Positions 1 through 7,463 are shown, counted from the first letter of the stretch. The stretch is DNA of 13,536 bases from JBEIDK01 sp040383485 (GCA_040383485.1 JBEIDK010000086.1:1-13536), one strand, 5' to 3'. Notes: generated by a model from the sequence alone, not told the origin. Made by a program: numbers and translations.

Positions 1-120
1 AACATGCAACCCCGAAACAAGCATGTAAAAATTGATGATGCTGCACTTGTCAAAGGTATTTATTTTGTAAAAGTTACTACTGAATATGGTATGCAGTGTT
101 TGAAGTTGGTTGTGCAATAG
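1..120 (+). CDS. C-terminal end of a secreted protein with type IX secretion (Por) sorting domain, 5' truncated
   Basis: Only the last 39 codons lie in the window, in frame 1, ending in TAG at 118-120. The visible tail ends LVKGIYFVKVTTEYG...KLVVQ. This matches the closing beta-strands of the type A C-terminal sorting domain of Bacteroidota: a GIYFVKV strand, a turn carrying a Gly, then a K-L-V-V strand at the extreme C-terminus. In this family the domain directs a signal-peptide-bearing protein through the type IX secretion machinery to the cell surface, where the domain is removed and the cargo released or anchored. The cargo domains are upstream and cannot be seen, so no enzymatic or adhesive role can be assigned. 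No clear terminator follows; the gene converges on the histidine kinase 81 bp away. A non-T9SS beta-sandwich tail is possible but less likely given the motif spacing. Confidence 0.8.
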   Translation, partial: NMQPRNKHVKIDDAALVKGIYFVKVTTEYGMQCLKLVVQ

Positions 121-201
121 TTAGTGCAAAGGGTAAAGTTAAAAATACAATTGGGGGTATGTTTCATTTGTAGTTCTTTAAAGAAACAATAATTTTTGAT
201 G

Positions 202-1251
202 TTAACGTGCCTTTGGTATCTGTATGTTTGTAATGAAATTATTACCTATCACCTTTGTCTCAACTAAATTATTTTGCCCATATATCAAATACAGTCGTCT
301 TTGAATCGCATTCAGTCCAAACCCTTCTCCCTGTTTAGTTTTTGCACCATTTGCGTCAAAAGGATTTTCAATGGCAATATTTAAATTGCCATCAATTACT
401 TTTGCTCTTACATAAATGTTAACCTTATCTAAGGTATCGTAAAGTCCAAATTTAATTGCGTTTTCAACAACAGGTTGCAATATCAACGATGGTATTTTTG
501 CATTTAAACTACCTTCTTCTATTTCAAATTCAATATTAAGCCTATGCCCAAATCGTACTTTTTCAATTTCTAAATACAATTTTAAATGTGTAATTTCTTC
601 ATCAAATGTTACTTGTTTCTGCTCATCATTTTTAAGGGTGCCCCTAAAAAAATCTGATAGTTGTTGAATCATTTTTCGAGCCTCGTCGGGTCGGCTGCCA
701 GCTAGCGCACTTATAGAATTTAAACTATTAAATAAAAAATGCGGCTGCATTTGTAGCTGTAGTTTTGCAAGTTCTGCATCGCGCAAATATTTTTCGGTTT
801 CTATGGTTCTCTTGTTGTTTTCATTTTGTTGTTCTAAATAATACAATAGCCAGCTCACTATGGTTATAAATGAAATCATCAACAGGTTAAAAACAAATCT
901 AATAGGTAATGATTCCGATATAAATTGTAAATAATTTACGTTCAATTTAAAAACATAATCAAGAATTACTTTTGTGAGCATTACTGATAAATATGCTAGT
1001 ACTAAACAAATTGCTACGCGGTAAAGTCGACTACTTATGCCCGAATTATAAAATCTAAATGTATTTTGTGTTACGATTCCTATCAATAAAAGTAAAAGAT
1101 TGCTTATAAAGGAATCTATGAAACTATCTTGCCAGGTATAATTTAGTCTATGCAATATTAATGCATGAGCAATCATCCAAAATAACCACCAAGCAACATA
1201 ACTAAGAATTGAAATTTTGTAATTGTTCACCTCAGAATAATTGAATCTCAA
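202..1251 (-). CDS. LytS/YehU-type sensor histidine kinase (His_kinase family), TTG start
   Basis: A 349-residue inner-membrane sensor kinase. The N-terminal part holds four hydrophobic helices (about residues 12-34, 47-63, 78-101 and 119-138), then a short coiled linker (140-165). The His_kinase box is QMQPHFLFNSLNSI, with phosphoacceptor H171. The ATPase part has the N-box LQPVVENAIKFGL (258-270) and the glycine box GEGFGLNAIQRRL (308-320). Family members autophosphorylate and pass phosphate to a LytTR-type response regulator. No such regulator lies in this window, so the partner is unknown. Two details differ from the usual sequence: the N-box His is Phe268 (usual ENAIKHG), and the loop that often reads DNG reads ENP (295-297). 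The start is TTG at 1249-1251; no ATG precedes it in the open frame (in-frame stop at 1276-1278), and the first internal Met (residue 26) would cut the first membrane helix. There is no extracellular ligand domain beyond short loops, so the signal is probably sensed in or near the membrane. Confidence 0.88.
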   Translation of the reverse strand: MRFNYSEVNNYKISILSYVAWWLFWMIAHALILHRLNYTWQDSFIDSFISNLLLLLIGIVTQNTFRFYNSGISSRLYRVAICLVLAYLSVMLTKVILDYVFKLNVNYLQFISESLPIRFVFNLLMISFITIVSWLLYYLEQQNENNKRTIETEKYLRDAELAKLQLQMQPHFLFNSLNSISALAGSRPDEARKMIQQLSDFFRGTLKNDEQKQVTFDEEITHLKLYLEIEKVRFGHRLNIEFEIEEGSLNAKIPSLILQPVVENAIKFGLYDTLDKVNIYVRAKVIDGNLNIAIENPFDANGAKTKQGEGFGLNAIQRRLYLIYGQNNLVETKVIGNNFITNIQIPKAR

Positions 1252-1273
1252 ATATGCAAATATTAAATGTGTG

Positions 1274-1287
1274 ACTTACTAGTAAGT
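1274..1287. promoter_or_regulatory. 14-bp perfect palindrome upstream of the histidine kinase gene
   Basis: ACTTACTAGTAAGT is self-complementary over all 14 bases. It lies 22-36 bp before the TTG start of the kinase gene, in the 107-bp gap between that gene and the aminotransferase. A symmetric site at this position could be an operator for a dimeric regulator. I do not recognise it as a known consensus, and a 14-bp palindrome in AT-rich DNA can arise by chance. Confidence 0.35.
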
Positions 1288-1358
1288 AATTTAAATACAT
1301 ATGATGTTTGAATGAGAGTCGAACAAATGGTAATGAAAGTCTAGGTTCATTTTTATTT

Positions 1359-2552
1359 TTAAACCAATTGCTCCAACCCTTTTTTAATCCTCTCAATGGC
1401 AGTCCTTATATCTTTCTCTGAACATGCATAAGAAAAACGGAAACAAGTATCGTCACCAAACGAATCGCCTGATACTACTGCAACATGCATTTCATTTAAA
1501 AAATACATACATAAATCAAATGAGTTTTTTATTACTTGACCTTTATAGCTTTTCCCGAAAAATGAAGTTACATTAGGGAATACATAAAAGGCGCCATCTG
1601 GCACATTGCATTTTAGTCCTTTAATTTCTGACATCAGTTGCAATACCAAATCTCTGCGCTTTGCAAATTCATCACACATTGGCTTTACAACAATTTTATC
1701 AGCTGCCACTGCAGCCAGCGCTGCCCTTTGAGAAATGGAGCAGGTGCCACTTGTAAACTGACCTTGCATTTTTTCGCAAGCCTTAGCAATCCAAGTTGGT
1801 GCGCCAATATATCCAATTCTCCAACCCGTCATGGCAAAACCTTTACTCACGCCGTTCACGGTTATGGTTTGTTCATATACTTCTGGAAATTCGGCAAATG
1901 AGGCATGATTACCAACATAATTGATGTGCTCATATATCTCATCAGAAATAACAATGATATTGGGGTATTTGGCAATTACCTGAGCCAATTCATGCAACTC
2001 CTCTTTACTATAAACACTCCCTGAAGGGTTACAAGGAGAACTAAAAATCATCATGCGCGTTTTAGCAGTAATGTATGACTCTAATTGTTCAGGAGTAATC
2101 TTAAAGTTTGCCTCAACAGTTGTTGGTATAGTTACAGGAATTCCGTCGGCTAGTTTTATTAATTCAATATAACTTACCCAATAAGGAACTGGCACAATTA
2201 CTTCGTCTCCTTCATTTACAATGCTTAAAATAGCATTGGCCAAACTTTGTTTAGCTCCTGTGCTCACAACAATTTGTTCAGGAGTATATTTAAGATTGTT
2301 GTCGCGCAAAAATTTATGCGAAATGGCTTGTCTTAAATCAAGAAATCCTGGAACAGGAGTGTAATGCGTAAAATTGTTTTCAATGGCTTTATAAGCAGCG
2401 TCTTTTATGAATTGAGGAGTATCAAAGTCCGGCTCTCCTATGCTCAAATTTATTACATCTATCCCCTCAGCTTTCATCTCACGGCTTCGGCGCGCCATAG
2501 CTAAGGTTTGACTTTCGGCCAATTTGTTTAAACGGTCAGCAACTTTTTGCAT
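1359..2552 (-). CDS. Pyridoxal phosphate-dependent aminotransferase, class I (aspartate aminotransferase type)
   Basis: A 397-residue cytosolic fold-type I PLP enzyme. By family it transfers the amino group between aspartate (or a related amino acid) and 2-oxoglutarate, linking the TCA cycle to amino acid synthesis. Landmarks in order: INLSIGEPDFDTP near 34-46; HYTPVPG (63-69); NPSG with cofactor-contacting N175; SDEIYEH with D204 and Y207 (PLP pyridine and phenol contacts); VSKGFAMTGWRIGY with Schiff-base lysine K237 and R245; and a C-terminal FRFSYA whose R372 should bind the substrate alpha-carboxylate. Length and motif order match the class Ib AspC/AspB-like subgroup common in Bacteroidota. 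I chose the ATG at 2550-2552; the preceding TTG codon adds one residue and is not needed. It lies 25 bp downstream of the interrupted DinB gene on the same strand, so the two may once have been co-transcribed. Exact substrate (aspartate versus other amino acids) cannot be read from sequence alone. Confidence 0.93.
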   Translation of the reverse strand: MQKVADRLNKLAESQTLAMARRSREMKAEGIDVINLSIGEPDFDTPQFIKDAAYKAIENNFTHYTPVPGFLDLRQAISHKFLRDNNLKYTPEQIVVSTGAKQSLANAILSIVNEGDEVIVPVPYWVSYIELIKLADGIPVTIPTTVEANFKITPEQLESYITAKTRMMIFSSPCNPSGSVYSKEELHELAQVIAKYPNIIVISDEIYEHINYVGNHASFAEFPEVYEQTITVNGVSKGFAMTGWRIGYIGAPTWIAKACEKMQGQFTSGTCSISQRAALAAVAADKIVVKPMCDEFAKRRDLVLQLMSEIKGLKCNVPDGAFYVFPNVTSFFGKSYKGQVIKNSFDLCMYFLNEMHVAVVSGDSFGDDTCFRFSYACSEKDIRTAIERIKKGLEQLV

Positions 2553-2577
2553 CAAAAATATTATTAATTAGTATAAA

Positions 2578-3078
2578 TTATTTAGCAGTTGGCATTCCCC
2601 AAGCAGCCCATTCTTGTTTGGCAGGTCCTATAACGCCAGGCACAACTACTTCTGAAAGACGCATTAAAATACTTAATTGTCCGCGATGGTGTGTTTGATG
2701 AAATAATAATGCGCTCAATACAACGCCTTTTTTCCAAGTCTGTCCATACATAGCAACATCATCATTGAGTTGTGAATCATTCCAATTATTTTTTATTTCA
2801 TGAATTGCACTTTCGCATGATTTGTTATACTGGGCAATCATTTCAGACATACTTGAAGGTTGTAAATTTTCATCTTTCGGCCCCATTACGTTTAATCCTG
2901 CATGATTTAACATTTCTGAAATAGTTACAACTATATGCCAACTCAACCAACCTATTGTCCTTATGTTCTCATGAAAAGTAATTTCTAATTTATCATCATT
3001 AATATTATTGAAATATTTTAACGTCGATTTTTTTTATTGCTCAAAATCTTTAATGAATGACTCAATGAAATTGTACAT
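2578..3078 (-). pseudogene. DinB/YfiT-family metal-binding protein gene interrupted by an in-frame TAA at codon 15
   Basis: Reading down from ATG at 3076-3078 gives MYNFIESFIKDFEQ, then TAA at 3034-3036, then KKSTLKYF...HENIRTIGWLSWHIVVTISEML in the same frame, to a TAA at 2578-2580. The total of 166 codons is the usual length of DinB-family four-helix proteins, and the part before the stop looks like the expected first half-helix of that fold. The three metal-ligand histidines are present (H48 in WHIV, H127 and H131 in HQTHHRGQ), as is the C-terminal VPGVIGPAKQEW. Frame is kept on both sides of the stop, so a single base substitution (for example GAA or CAA to TAA) explains it better than an indel in the nearby A8 run. 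The uninterrupted part is 2578-3033. It has no ATG before residue 56, but a TTG at 2944-2946 (residue 45) could restart translation while keeping all three histidines. Known relatives include bacillithiol-linked transferases and proteins of unknown role; no function is assigned. It may be a pseudogene, a sequence error or a restarted gene. Confidence 0.75.
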
Positions 3079-3216
3079 TTTATTTATGTTTTGCGTGTGC
3101 AAATAAATAGTTTTTTTTAATATGTACTTATAAATAAATTATTTCCTATTCAGTGGGTTTATTATACACTAAGTTGCCAAACCTCAAAAAGCATTTATAC
3201 TAATAAATTCAAATGT

Positions 3217-3254
3217 TTCAATCTTACTTTTCATCAAGGAAAAGTAAGATTGAA
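3217..3254. repeat. Perfect 16-bp inverted repeat (stem-loop) in the divergent intergenic region
   Basis: The left arm TTCAATCTTACTTTTC (3217-3232) and right arm (3239-3254) are exactly complementary, with a 6-base loop ATCAAG. The surrounding region (3079-3350) lies between the divergent DinB and Nif3-like genes and holds no convincing ORF. No clean U-tract follows the stem on either strand, so it does not look like a standard intrinsic terminator. It could be a leader structure, an operator, a remnant small element or part of a small RNA. Confidence 0.7.
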
Positions 3255-3321
3255 TTTCACTATGACTTTTTGATGGCCGATTAAGTATCACTGCACAGGA
3301 GCTTATATTCTTAAATTCTCT

Positions 3322-3329
3322 TATGTTTG
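3322..3329 (+). promoter_or_regulatory. Bacteroidota-type -7 element for the Nif3-like gene
   Basis: TATGTTTG matches the TAnnTTTG -7 consensus of the Bacteroidota primary sigma factor. Its end lies 21 bp before the ATG at 3351, which gives a short leader. No good TTTG is seen at the usual -33 spacing, so the call rests on the -7 box and its position. Confidence 0.5.
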
Positions 3330-3350
3330 AGTGCTTAAAATTATAGTAAA

Positions 3351-4445
3351 ATGAAAATAAAAGAGATTAAATCATATTTAGAATCTATTGCCCCAACTGC
3401 ATTACAAGAAAACTACGATAACTCCGGATTAATTGTAGGCAATGATAATGACGAAGTAAATGGTGCAATTTTAACATTGGATTGCACCGAAGAAGTCGTT
3501 GATGAGGCCATAGCTAAAAAGGTAAATTTAATTATTGCACATCATCCCATCATATTTTCAGGAATTAAGAAGTTAAATGGCAATAATTACGTTGAAAGAA
3601 CAATTATAAAAGCAATTAAAAATAACATTGCTATTTATGCAGCCCACACCAACTATGATAACATCAAAACAGGTGTCAATGCTATCATTTGCGAAAAGTT
3701 AGGATTAAGCAATTTAAGAATACTTGCCCCAAAATCAGATATGTTAAGAAAGTTAGTAACCTTTTCTCCAAAAAACAATGCAACAGCAATCAGAGAGGCG
3801 TTGTCTGCAGCTGGTGCTGGAGCAATAGGAAACTATGAGCAATGCAGCTTCACCACTGAAGGTGTTGGAACATTTATGCCAAATGAAATGGCAAAGCCAT
3901 ACATTGGAAAAGTAAATGAGCTACATCACGAAGATGAAATAAAAATAGAAATGGTATTCCCATTTTATTTAGAAGCTCAAGTTCTCGGTGCTTTAAGAAA
4001 TTCTCATCCTTACGAAGAAATTGCCTTTGAAATTTATGCGCTTAGAAACTTTATTGCTGAAATTGGTAGCGGAATGATTGGTGAATTTGTAAATCCTATT
4101 TCGGAGCTAGATTTTTTAAGTCAACTTAAAACTACATTTAACCTGGGATGCATTAAGCACACTCATTTAATGGGCAAAAGCATAAGTAAAGTTGCTGTTT
4201 GTGGCGGCTCTGGAAGCTTTTTGCTAAAAAATGCAATTGCCTCTAATGCTGATATCTATATTACTTCAGACTTCAAATACCATGAGTTTTTTGATGCCGA
4301 AAACAAAATTGTTATCGCCGATATAGGACACTTTGAGAGTGAACAATTTACACCACAATTATTTTATAATCATATTATTAAAAATTTTCCTACATTCGCA
4401 GCCCATTTATCAAAAGTAAATACTAACCCTATAAAATATTTTTAA
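3351..4445 (+). CDS. Nif3-like dinuclear metal-centre protein (YqfO/YbgI family, with inserted domain)
   Basis: A 364-residue cytosolic protein of the NIF3 family, which forms toroidal hexamers with a two-metal site per subunit. The expected ligands are visible: H64 and H65 in IIAHHPIIFSG, D103 in HTNYDN, and H327 and E331 in GHFESEQF. Between the two halves (roughly 130-235) is the inserted PII/CutA-like domain (starting RKLVTFSPKNNATAIREAL), which marks the long YqfO form rather than the ~250-residue E. coli YbgI form. Databases often label the family GTP cyclohydrolase 1 type 2, but its physiological reaction is not settled, so I do not assign one. The stop TAA shares its last base with the ATG of the next gene (TAATG), implying translational coupling to the zinc-ribbon protein. 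No Shine-Dalgarno is seen; the start follows an A-rich stretch. Confidence 0.92.
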   Translation: MKIKEIKSYLESIAPTALQENYDNSGLIVGNDNDEVNGAILTLDCTEEVVDEAIAKKVNLIIAHHPIIFSGIKKLNGNNYVERTIIKAIKNNIAIYAAHTNYDNIKTGVNAIICEKLGLSNLRILAPKSDMLRKLVTFSPKNNATAIREALSAAGAGAIGNYEQCSFTTEGVGTFMPNEMAKPYIGKVNELHHEDEIKIEMVFPFYLEAQVLGALRNSHPYEEIAFEIYALRNFIAEIGSGMIGEFVNPISELDFLSQLKTTFNLGCIKHTHLMGKSISKVAVCGGSGSFLLKNAIASNADIYITSDFKYHEFFDAENKIVIADIGHFESEQFTPQLFYNHIIKNFPTFAAHLSKVNTNPIKYF

Positions 4446-5224
4446 TGGCTAAAGTAACAACAGCAACCATGGCAGTGTCAGACAAAGACACAACGAGCAT
4501 TGAAGAAAAGTTAAAACACCTTTATTCTTTGCAAAAGATTGATTCACAAATCGACAAAATTCGCATCGTTCGCGGAGAACTTCCTTTAGAAGTTGCCGAT
4601 TTAGAAGATGAAGTAGCAGGTTTGCAAACTCGTTTAGAAAACGCAACAAATGAGATTAAGGAACTTGAAGAAATGTTAGCCAATCGTAAAATTGCTATCA
4701 AAGAATCTCAAGAATTAATTAAGAAATATACGTCTCAACAAGAAAAAGTACGTAACAATCGTGAGTATGATTCTTTATCAAAGGAAATAGAATATCAAAA
4801 TCTTGAAATTCAACTTTCTGAAAAACGTACAAAGGAACACAAGGCTGCCATTGCAATGAAATCAGAACTTTTAGATGCTGCTACTGCTGCATTCGATGAA
4901 AGAAAAGCAGATTTGAAACACAAGAAAGCTGAGCTTGATGATATTATTGCAGAAACTCAGAAAGATGAAGAATCATTATTAAAGAAAGCCAAGTCAGCAG
5001 AGTCTAAAATTGATGATAGGTTAATAAATGCATACAAACGTATTCGTTCTAATACCAGAAATGGTTTAGCATTAGTTACTGTATCGCGCGATGCTTGTGG
5101 AGGATGTTTTAATAAAATTCCACCGCAAACCCAAATGGATATTGCACAACATAAAAAAATAATTGTGTGTGAGCACTGTGGCCGTTTCCTTGTTGATGAA
5201 GACATACTTAATGTAAGTAAATAG
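4445..5224 (+). CDS. Coiled-coil protein with C-terminal C4 zinc ribbon (DUF164-type family)
   Basis: A 259-residue cytosolic protein. Residues about 20-195 are a long charged heptad-like helix region rich in E, K, L and Q, predicted as an antiparallel coiled coil, with the family hallmark VRNNREYDSL (102-111) near its turn. The C-terminus is a zinc ribbon: CGGC (C218, C221) and CEHC (C242, C245). The family is widespread and resembles the structurally known Chlamydia CT398 and Helicobacter HP0958 proteins, the latter linked to flagellar and RpoN-related functions; for Bacteroidota the role is not established. ATG at 4445-4447 overlaps the stop of the Nif3-like gene, so the pair is co-translated. 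An alternative ATG eight codons downstream is possible. A strong intrinsic terminator follows directly, ending this two-gene operon. Confidence 0.88.
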   Translation: MAKVTTATMAVSDKDTTSIEEKLKHLYSLQKIDSQIDKIRIVRGELPLEVADLEDEVAGLQTRLENATNEIKELEEMLANRKIAIKESQELIKKYTSQQEKVRNNREYDSLSKEIEYQNLEIQLSEKRTKEHKAAIAMKSELLDAATAAFDERKADLKHKKAELDDIIAETQKDEESLLKKAKSAESKIDDRLINAYKRIRSNTRNGLALVTVSRDACGGCFNKIPPQTQMDIAQHKKIIVCEHCGRFLVDEDILNVSK

Positions 5225-5232
5225 TTAAATCT

Positions 5233-5263
5233 AAATCCCTGAAACTTTCAGGGATTTTTTTTT
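5233..5263 (+). terminator. Intrinsic terminator of the Nif3/zinc-ribbon operon
   Basis: A 10-bp stem, AAATCCCTGA (5233-5242) paired with TCAGGGATTT (5248-5257), with a 5-base loop, runs into a T-tract ending at 5263. It begins 8 bp after the TAG of the zinc-ribbon gene. Confidence 0.92.
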
Positions 5264-5326
5264 GAGTATCTAGTCTAAAATTGAACTTTATTGGAGTATG
5301 CCATTCTTAAAAATTCTTAAAATTAG

Positions 5327-5346
5327 ATTTAGTATTCATACTAAAT
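5327..5346. promoter_or_regulatory. Palindrome just upstream of the PPIase promoter (9-bp arms, 2-bp spacer)
   Basis: ATTTAGTAT (5327-5335) and ATACTAAAT (5338-5346) are exact reverse complements around TC. The site ends 9 bp before the TTTG -33 element and is centred near -56 of the predicted start point, a position typical of an activator site. Its half-site differs by one base from the palindrome at 12268-12290. The regulator is unknown. Confidence 0.5.
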
Positions 5347-5355
5347 AAGCTTTGA

Positions 5356-5386
5356 TTTGCTTGCACAACATTTAATTCTACTTTTG
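5356..5386 (+). promoter_or_regulatory. Bacteroidota promoter (TTTG -33, TACTTTTG -7) for the PPIase gene
   Basis: TTTG at 5356-5359 is separated by 19 bp from TACTTTTG at 5379-5386, a full match to the TTTG-N19-TAnnTTTG architecture of Bacteroidota housekeeping promoters. The ATG at 5412 lies 25 bp downstream of the -7 box. This is the best promoter in the window. Confidence 0.8.
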
Positions 5387-5411
5387 CGCATCAAAAAATT
5401 TTAACAAACAA

Positions 5412-7463
5412 ATGAAAACTAAACAAATAGCCCTAACTGCTTTCGCAATTGCATCGTTTGCAAATATACTTGTTGCACAGCCAAAAAAATCAGTTCCGAT
5501 TGCTAAGCCTGTTTCAACAGTAAAGCCAGCCGTAGCGGATCCGATAATAATGAACATTGCTGGAAAGGATATTACCAAATCAGAATTTCAAAGCATCTAC
5601 AATAAAAACAACAATGTTAAGGATCCTCAAAATGCAAAATCGTTAGAAGATTACTTACAACTATTCATTAATTTTAAATTAAAAGTTAAAGAGGCAGAAG
5701 AACAAGGACTAGATACTGTGAAGACATTTCGTGATGAGCTAGAAGGATATCGCAAACAATTGGCTCAACCATATTTGGTAGATAATGAAGTAAATGAGCA
5801 ATTGATGAAAGAAGCTTATGAAAGGATGAAAACAGATGTAAAAGCCAGTCACATTTTATTTAAGTGTGATGCCAATGCGCTTCCAAAAGACACCTTGATT
5901 TCATACAATAAGGCTGTTGATGCTCGTAATAAAATTATAAAGGGCGAAAAGTTTACCGACCTTGCTAAGAAACTTTCTGATGACCCATCAGCAAAAGAGA
6001 ATGGAGGAGATTTAGGTTATTTCTCTGCAATGCAAATGGTTTATCCTTTCGAGAATGCTTGCTACAACGGTAAAGTAGGTGAAGTAAGCATGCCAATTCG
6101 TACACGTTTTGGATATCATATTTTAAAAATAGAAGATAAAAGACCAGCACAAGGAACAATTACAACAGCTCACATCATGGTAATTGCAAAAAAAGGCATG
6201 AGCAAAGAAGACTCTCTTGCAGCAAGGACAAAAATATTTGAGATTTACGATAGCTTAAAAGCTGGTAAAAGTTTTAGTGACTTGGCTCAGAAATATTCTG
6301 ACGATAAAAACTCTGCTAAAAAAGGCGGTGAGCTGCCTGCTTTTGGAACTGGTAGAATGGTGCCGGAATTCGAAAAAACAGCTTTTTCGCTTTCTAAAGA
6401 TGGTGATTACTCAATGCCTACTTTAACCCCATATGGTTGGCATATCATCAAGCGATTAAGCAAAAAAGATATGGCTAGCTTTGATGAAATGAAAGCAGAA
6501 CTAAAACAAAAAATCGGAAAAGATTCTCGTGCTCAAAAAAGCAAGGAAAGTATGATTGCGAAAATCAAAAAAGAATATGCATTCAAAGAAGATTTAAAAA
6601 TGCGTGATGAATTTACTACTGTGGTTGACTCTAATTTTTTTAATGGCAATTGGAAAGCCACCGCAGCTGAAAAATTGAGCAAAACAGTATTTACCCTTGG
6701 TACTAAAAAAGTATCTCAAACCGATTTTGCCAAATTTATTGAAAGCCACCAAACAAAACGTACCAAAGGAGATGTAGCTCCAATGATAAACGATATTTAT
6801 AAGAGTTTTGTTTCAGAGCAATGTTTTGCATATGAAGAAACACAATTATCTAGAAAATATCCAGAGTATCGTGCTTTAATGCAAGAGTATAGAGATGGTA
6901 TTTTATTGTTTGATTTAACTGATAAGAAAGTTTGGAGTAAAGCAGTAAAGGATACCTCAGGATTAAAATTATTTTATGAGACTAATAAGTCTAAATATAT
7001 GTGGGATGAAAGAACAGAAGCAACAGTATATAGCTGCAAAAATGATTCAGTAGCCAATGCAGTGCGCGAAATGTTGAATCCTAAGCCAAGCACTACTAAA
7101 TCTAAAAAAGGTAAAAAAGTAGAAGTTGCAAAACCATTAAATGATGATGAAATATTGAGTGCTATCAATAAATCTTCTCAACTAAATTTAAAAATCGACA
7201 ATAACAAATTTTCAAAAGGAGAAAATGAAGCAGTTGATAAAGCAAGTAAAACTCCAGGATATTCAGAAAACATGAATCTGAACAAACAAGTAGTTTTTGT
7301 AAATGTATTTAAAACGATTGCTCCAGAGCCTAAATCTTTAAACGAATCGAAAGGATTAGTAACTAACGACTATCAAAATCTTTTAGAAAAGGAGTGGATT
7401 GATACGCTAAGAAATAAGTATAAGTTTACTATTAATCAAGATGTTCTCAATACCTTAAAATAA
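5412..7463 (+). CDS. Secreted parvulin-type peptidyl-prolyl isomerase with two PpiC domains (SurA-like foldase)
   Basis: A 683-residue exported protein. Residues 1-22 form a signal peptide (KTKQ, a hydrophobic core, then NILVA before Q23), with probable signal peptidase I cleavage after A22. A SurA/PpiD-like helical N-domain (about 45-135, from IAGKDITKSEFQSIY) precedes two rotamase domains: the first about 143-243 (VKASHILF ... NGGDLGYFSAMQMVYPFE ... TRFGYHILKI) and the second about 249-349 (TTAHIMV ... KKGGELPAFGTGRMVPEFE ... PYGWHIIKRL). The remaining 330 residues are a charged, lysine-rich tail with a low-complexity KSKKGKK stretch near 560 and no membrane helix. In the family such proteins act in the periplasm on outer-membrane and secreted proteins, probably as chaperones as well as isomerases. 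The gene stands alone between its own promoter and a terminator. Two tandem parvulin domains and this length are common among Bacteroidota PPIases. Its clients are unknown. Confidence 0.9.
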   Translation: MKTKQIALTAFAIASFANILVAQPKKSVPIAKPVSTVKPAVADPIIMNIAGKDITKSEFQSIYNKNNNVKDPQNAKSLEDYLQLFINFKLKVKEAEEQGLDTVKTFRDELEGYRKQLAQPYLVDNEVNEQLMKEAYERMKTDVKASHILFKCDANALPKDTLISYNKAVDARNKIIKGEKFTDLAKKLSDDPSAKENGGDLGYFSAMQMVYPFENACYNGKVGEVSMPIRTRFGYHILKIEDKRPAQGTITTAHIMVIAKKGMSKEDSLAARTKIFEIYDSLKAGKSFSDLAQKYSDDKNSAKKGGELPAFGTGRMVPEFEKTAFSLSKDGDYSMPTLTPYGWHIIKRLSKKDMASFDEMKAELKQKIGKDSRAQKSKESMIAKIKKEYAFKEDLKMRDEFTTVVDSNFFNGNWKATAAEKLSKTVFTLGTKKVSQTDFAKFIESHQTKRTKGDVAPMINDIYKSFVSEQCFAYEETQLSRKYPEYRALMQEYRDGILLFDLTDKKVWSKAVKDTSGLKLFYETNKSKYMWDERTEATVYSCKNDSVANAVREMLNPKPSTTKSKKGKKVEVAKPLNDDEILSAINKSSQLNLKIDNNKFSKGENEAVDKASKTPGYSENMNLNKQVVFVNVFKTIAPEPKSLNESKGLVTNDYQNLLEKEWIDTLRNKYKFTINQDVLNTLK

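Noticed and set aside
160..188. TGTTTC...GAAACA inverted repeat between the T9SS gene and the kinase gene as a bidirectional terminator
   Set aside because: The stem is only 6 bp with a 17-base loop and no strong T-run, so it is too weak to call.
1638..1901. Open frame on the plus strand inside the aminotransferase gene
   Set aside because: It lies wholly antisense to a well-conserved enzyme gene, has no recognisable domain and a composition expected of an antisense shadow. The same applies to the short antisense frames within the zinc-ribbon, PPIase, ABC, mnmA, M16 and nhaA genes.
2553..2555. TTG as start of the aminotransferase
   Set aside because: It only adds one residue before an ATG at 2550-2552 that gives the normal N-terminus.
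3028..3035. Homopolymer frameshift as cause of the DinB interruption
   Set aside because: Both sides of the stop read as DinB-like sequence in the same frame, so no net indel is required; a substitution is simpler.
3090..3103. TTTGC-GTGT-GCAAA small inverted repeat upstream of the DinB start
   Set aside because: Five-base arms in AT-rich DNA are expected by chance, and there is no supporting context.
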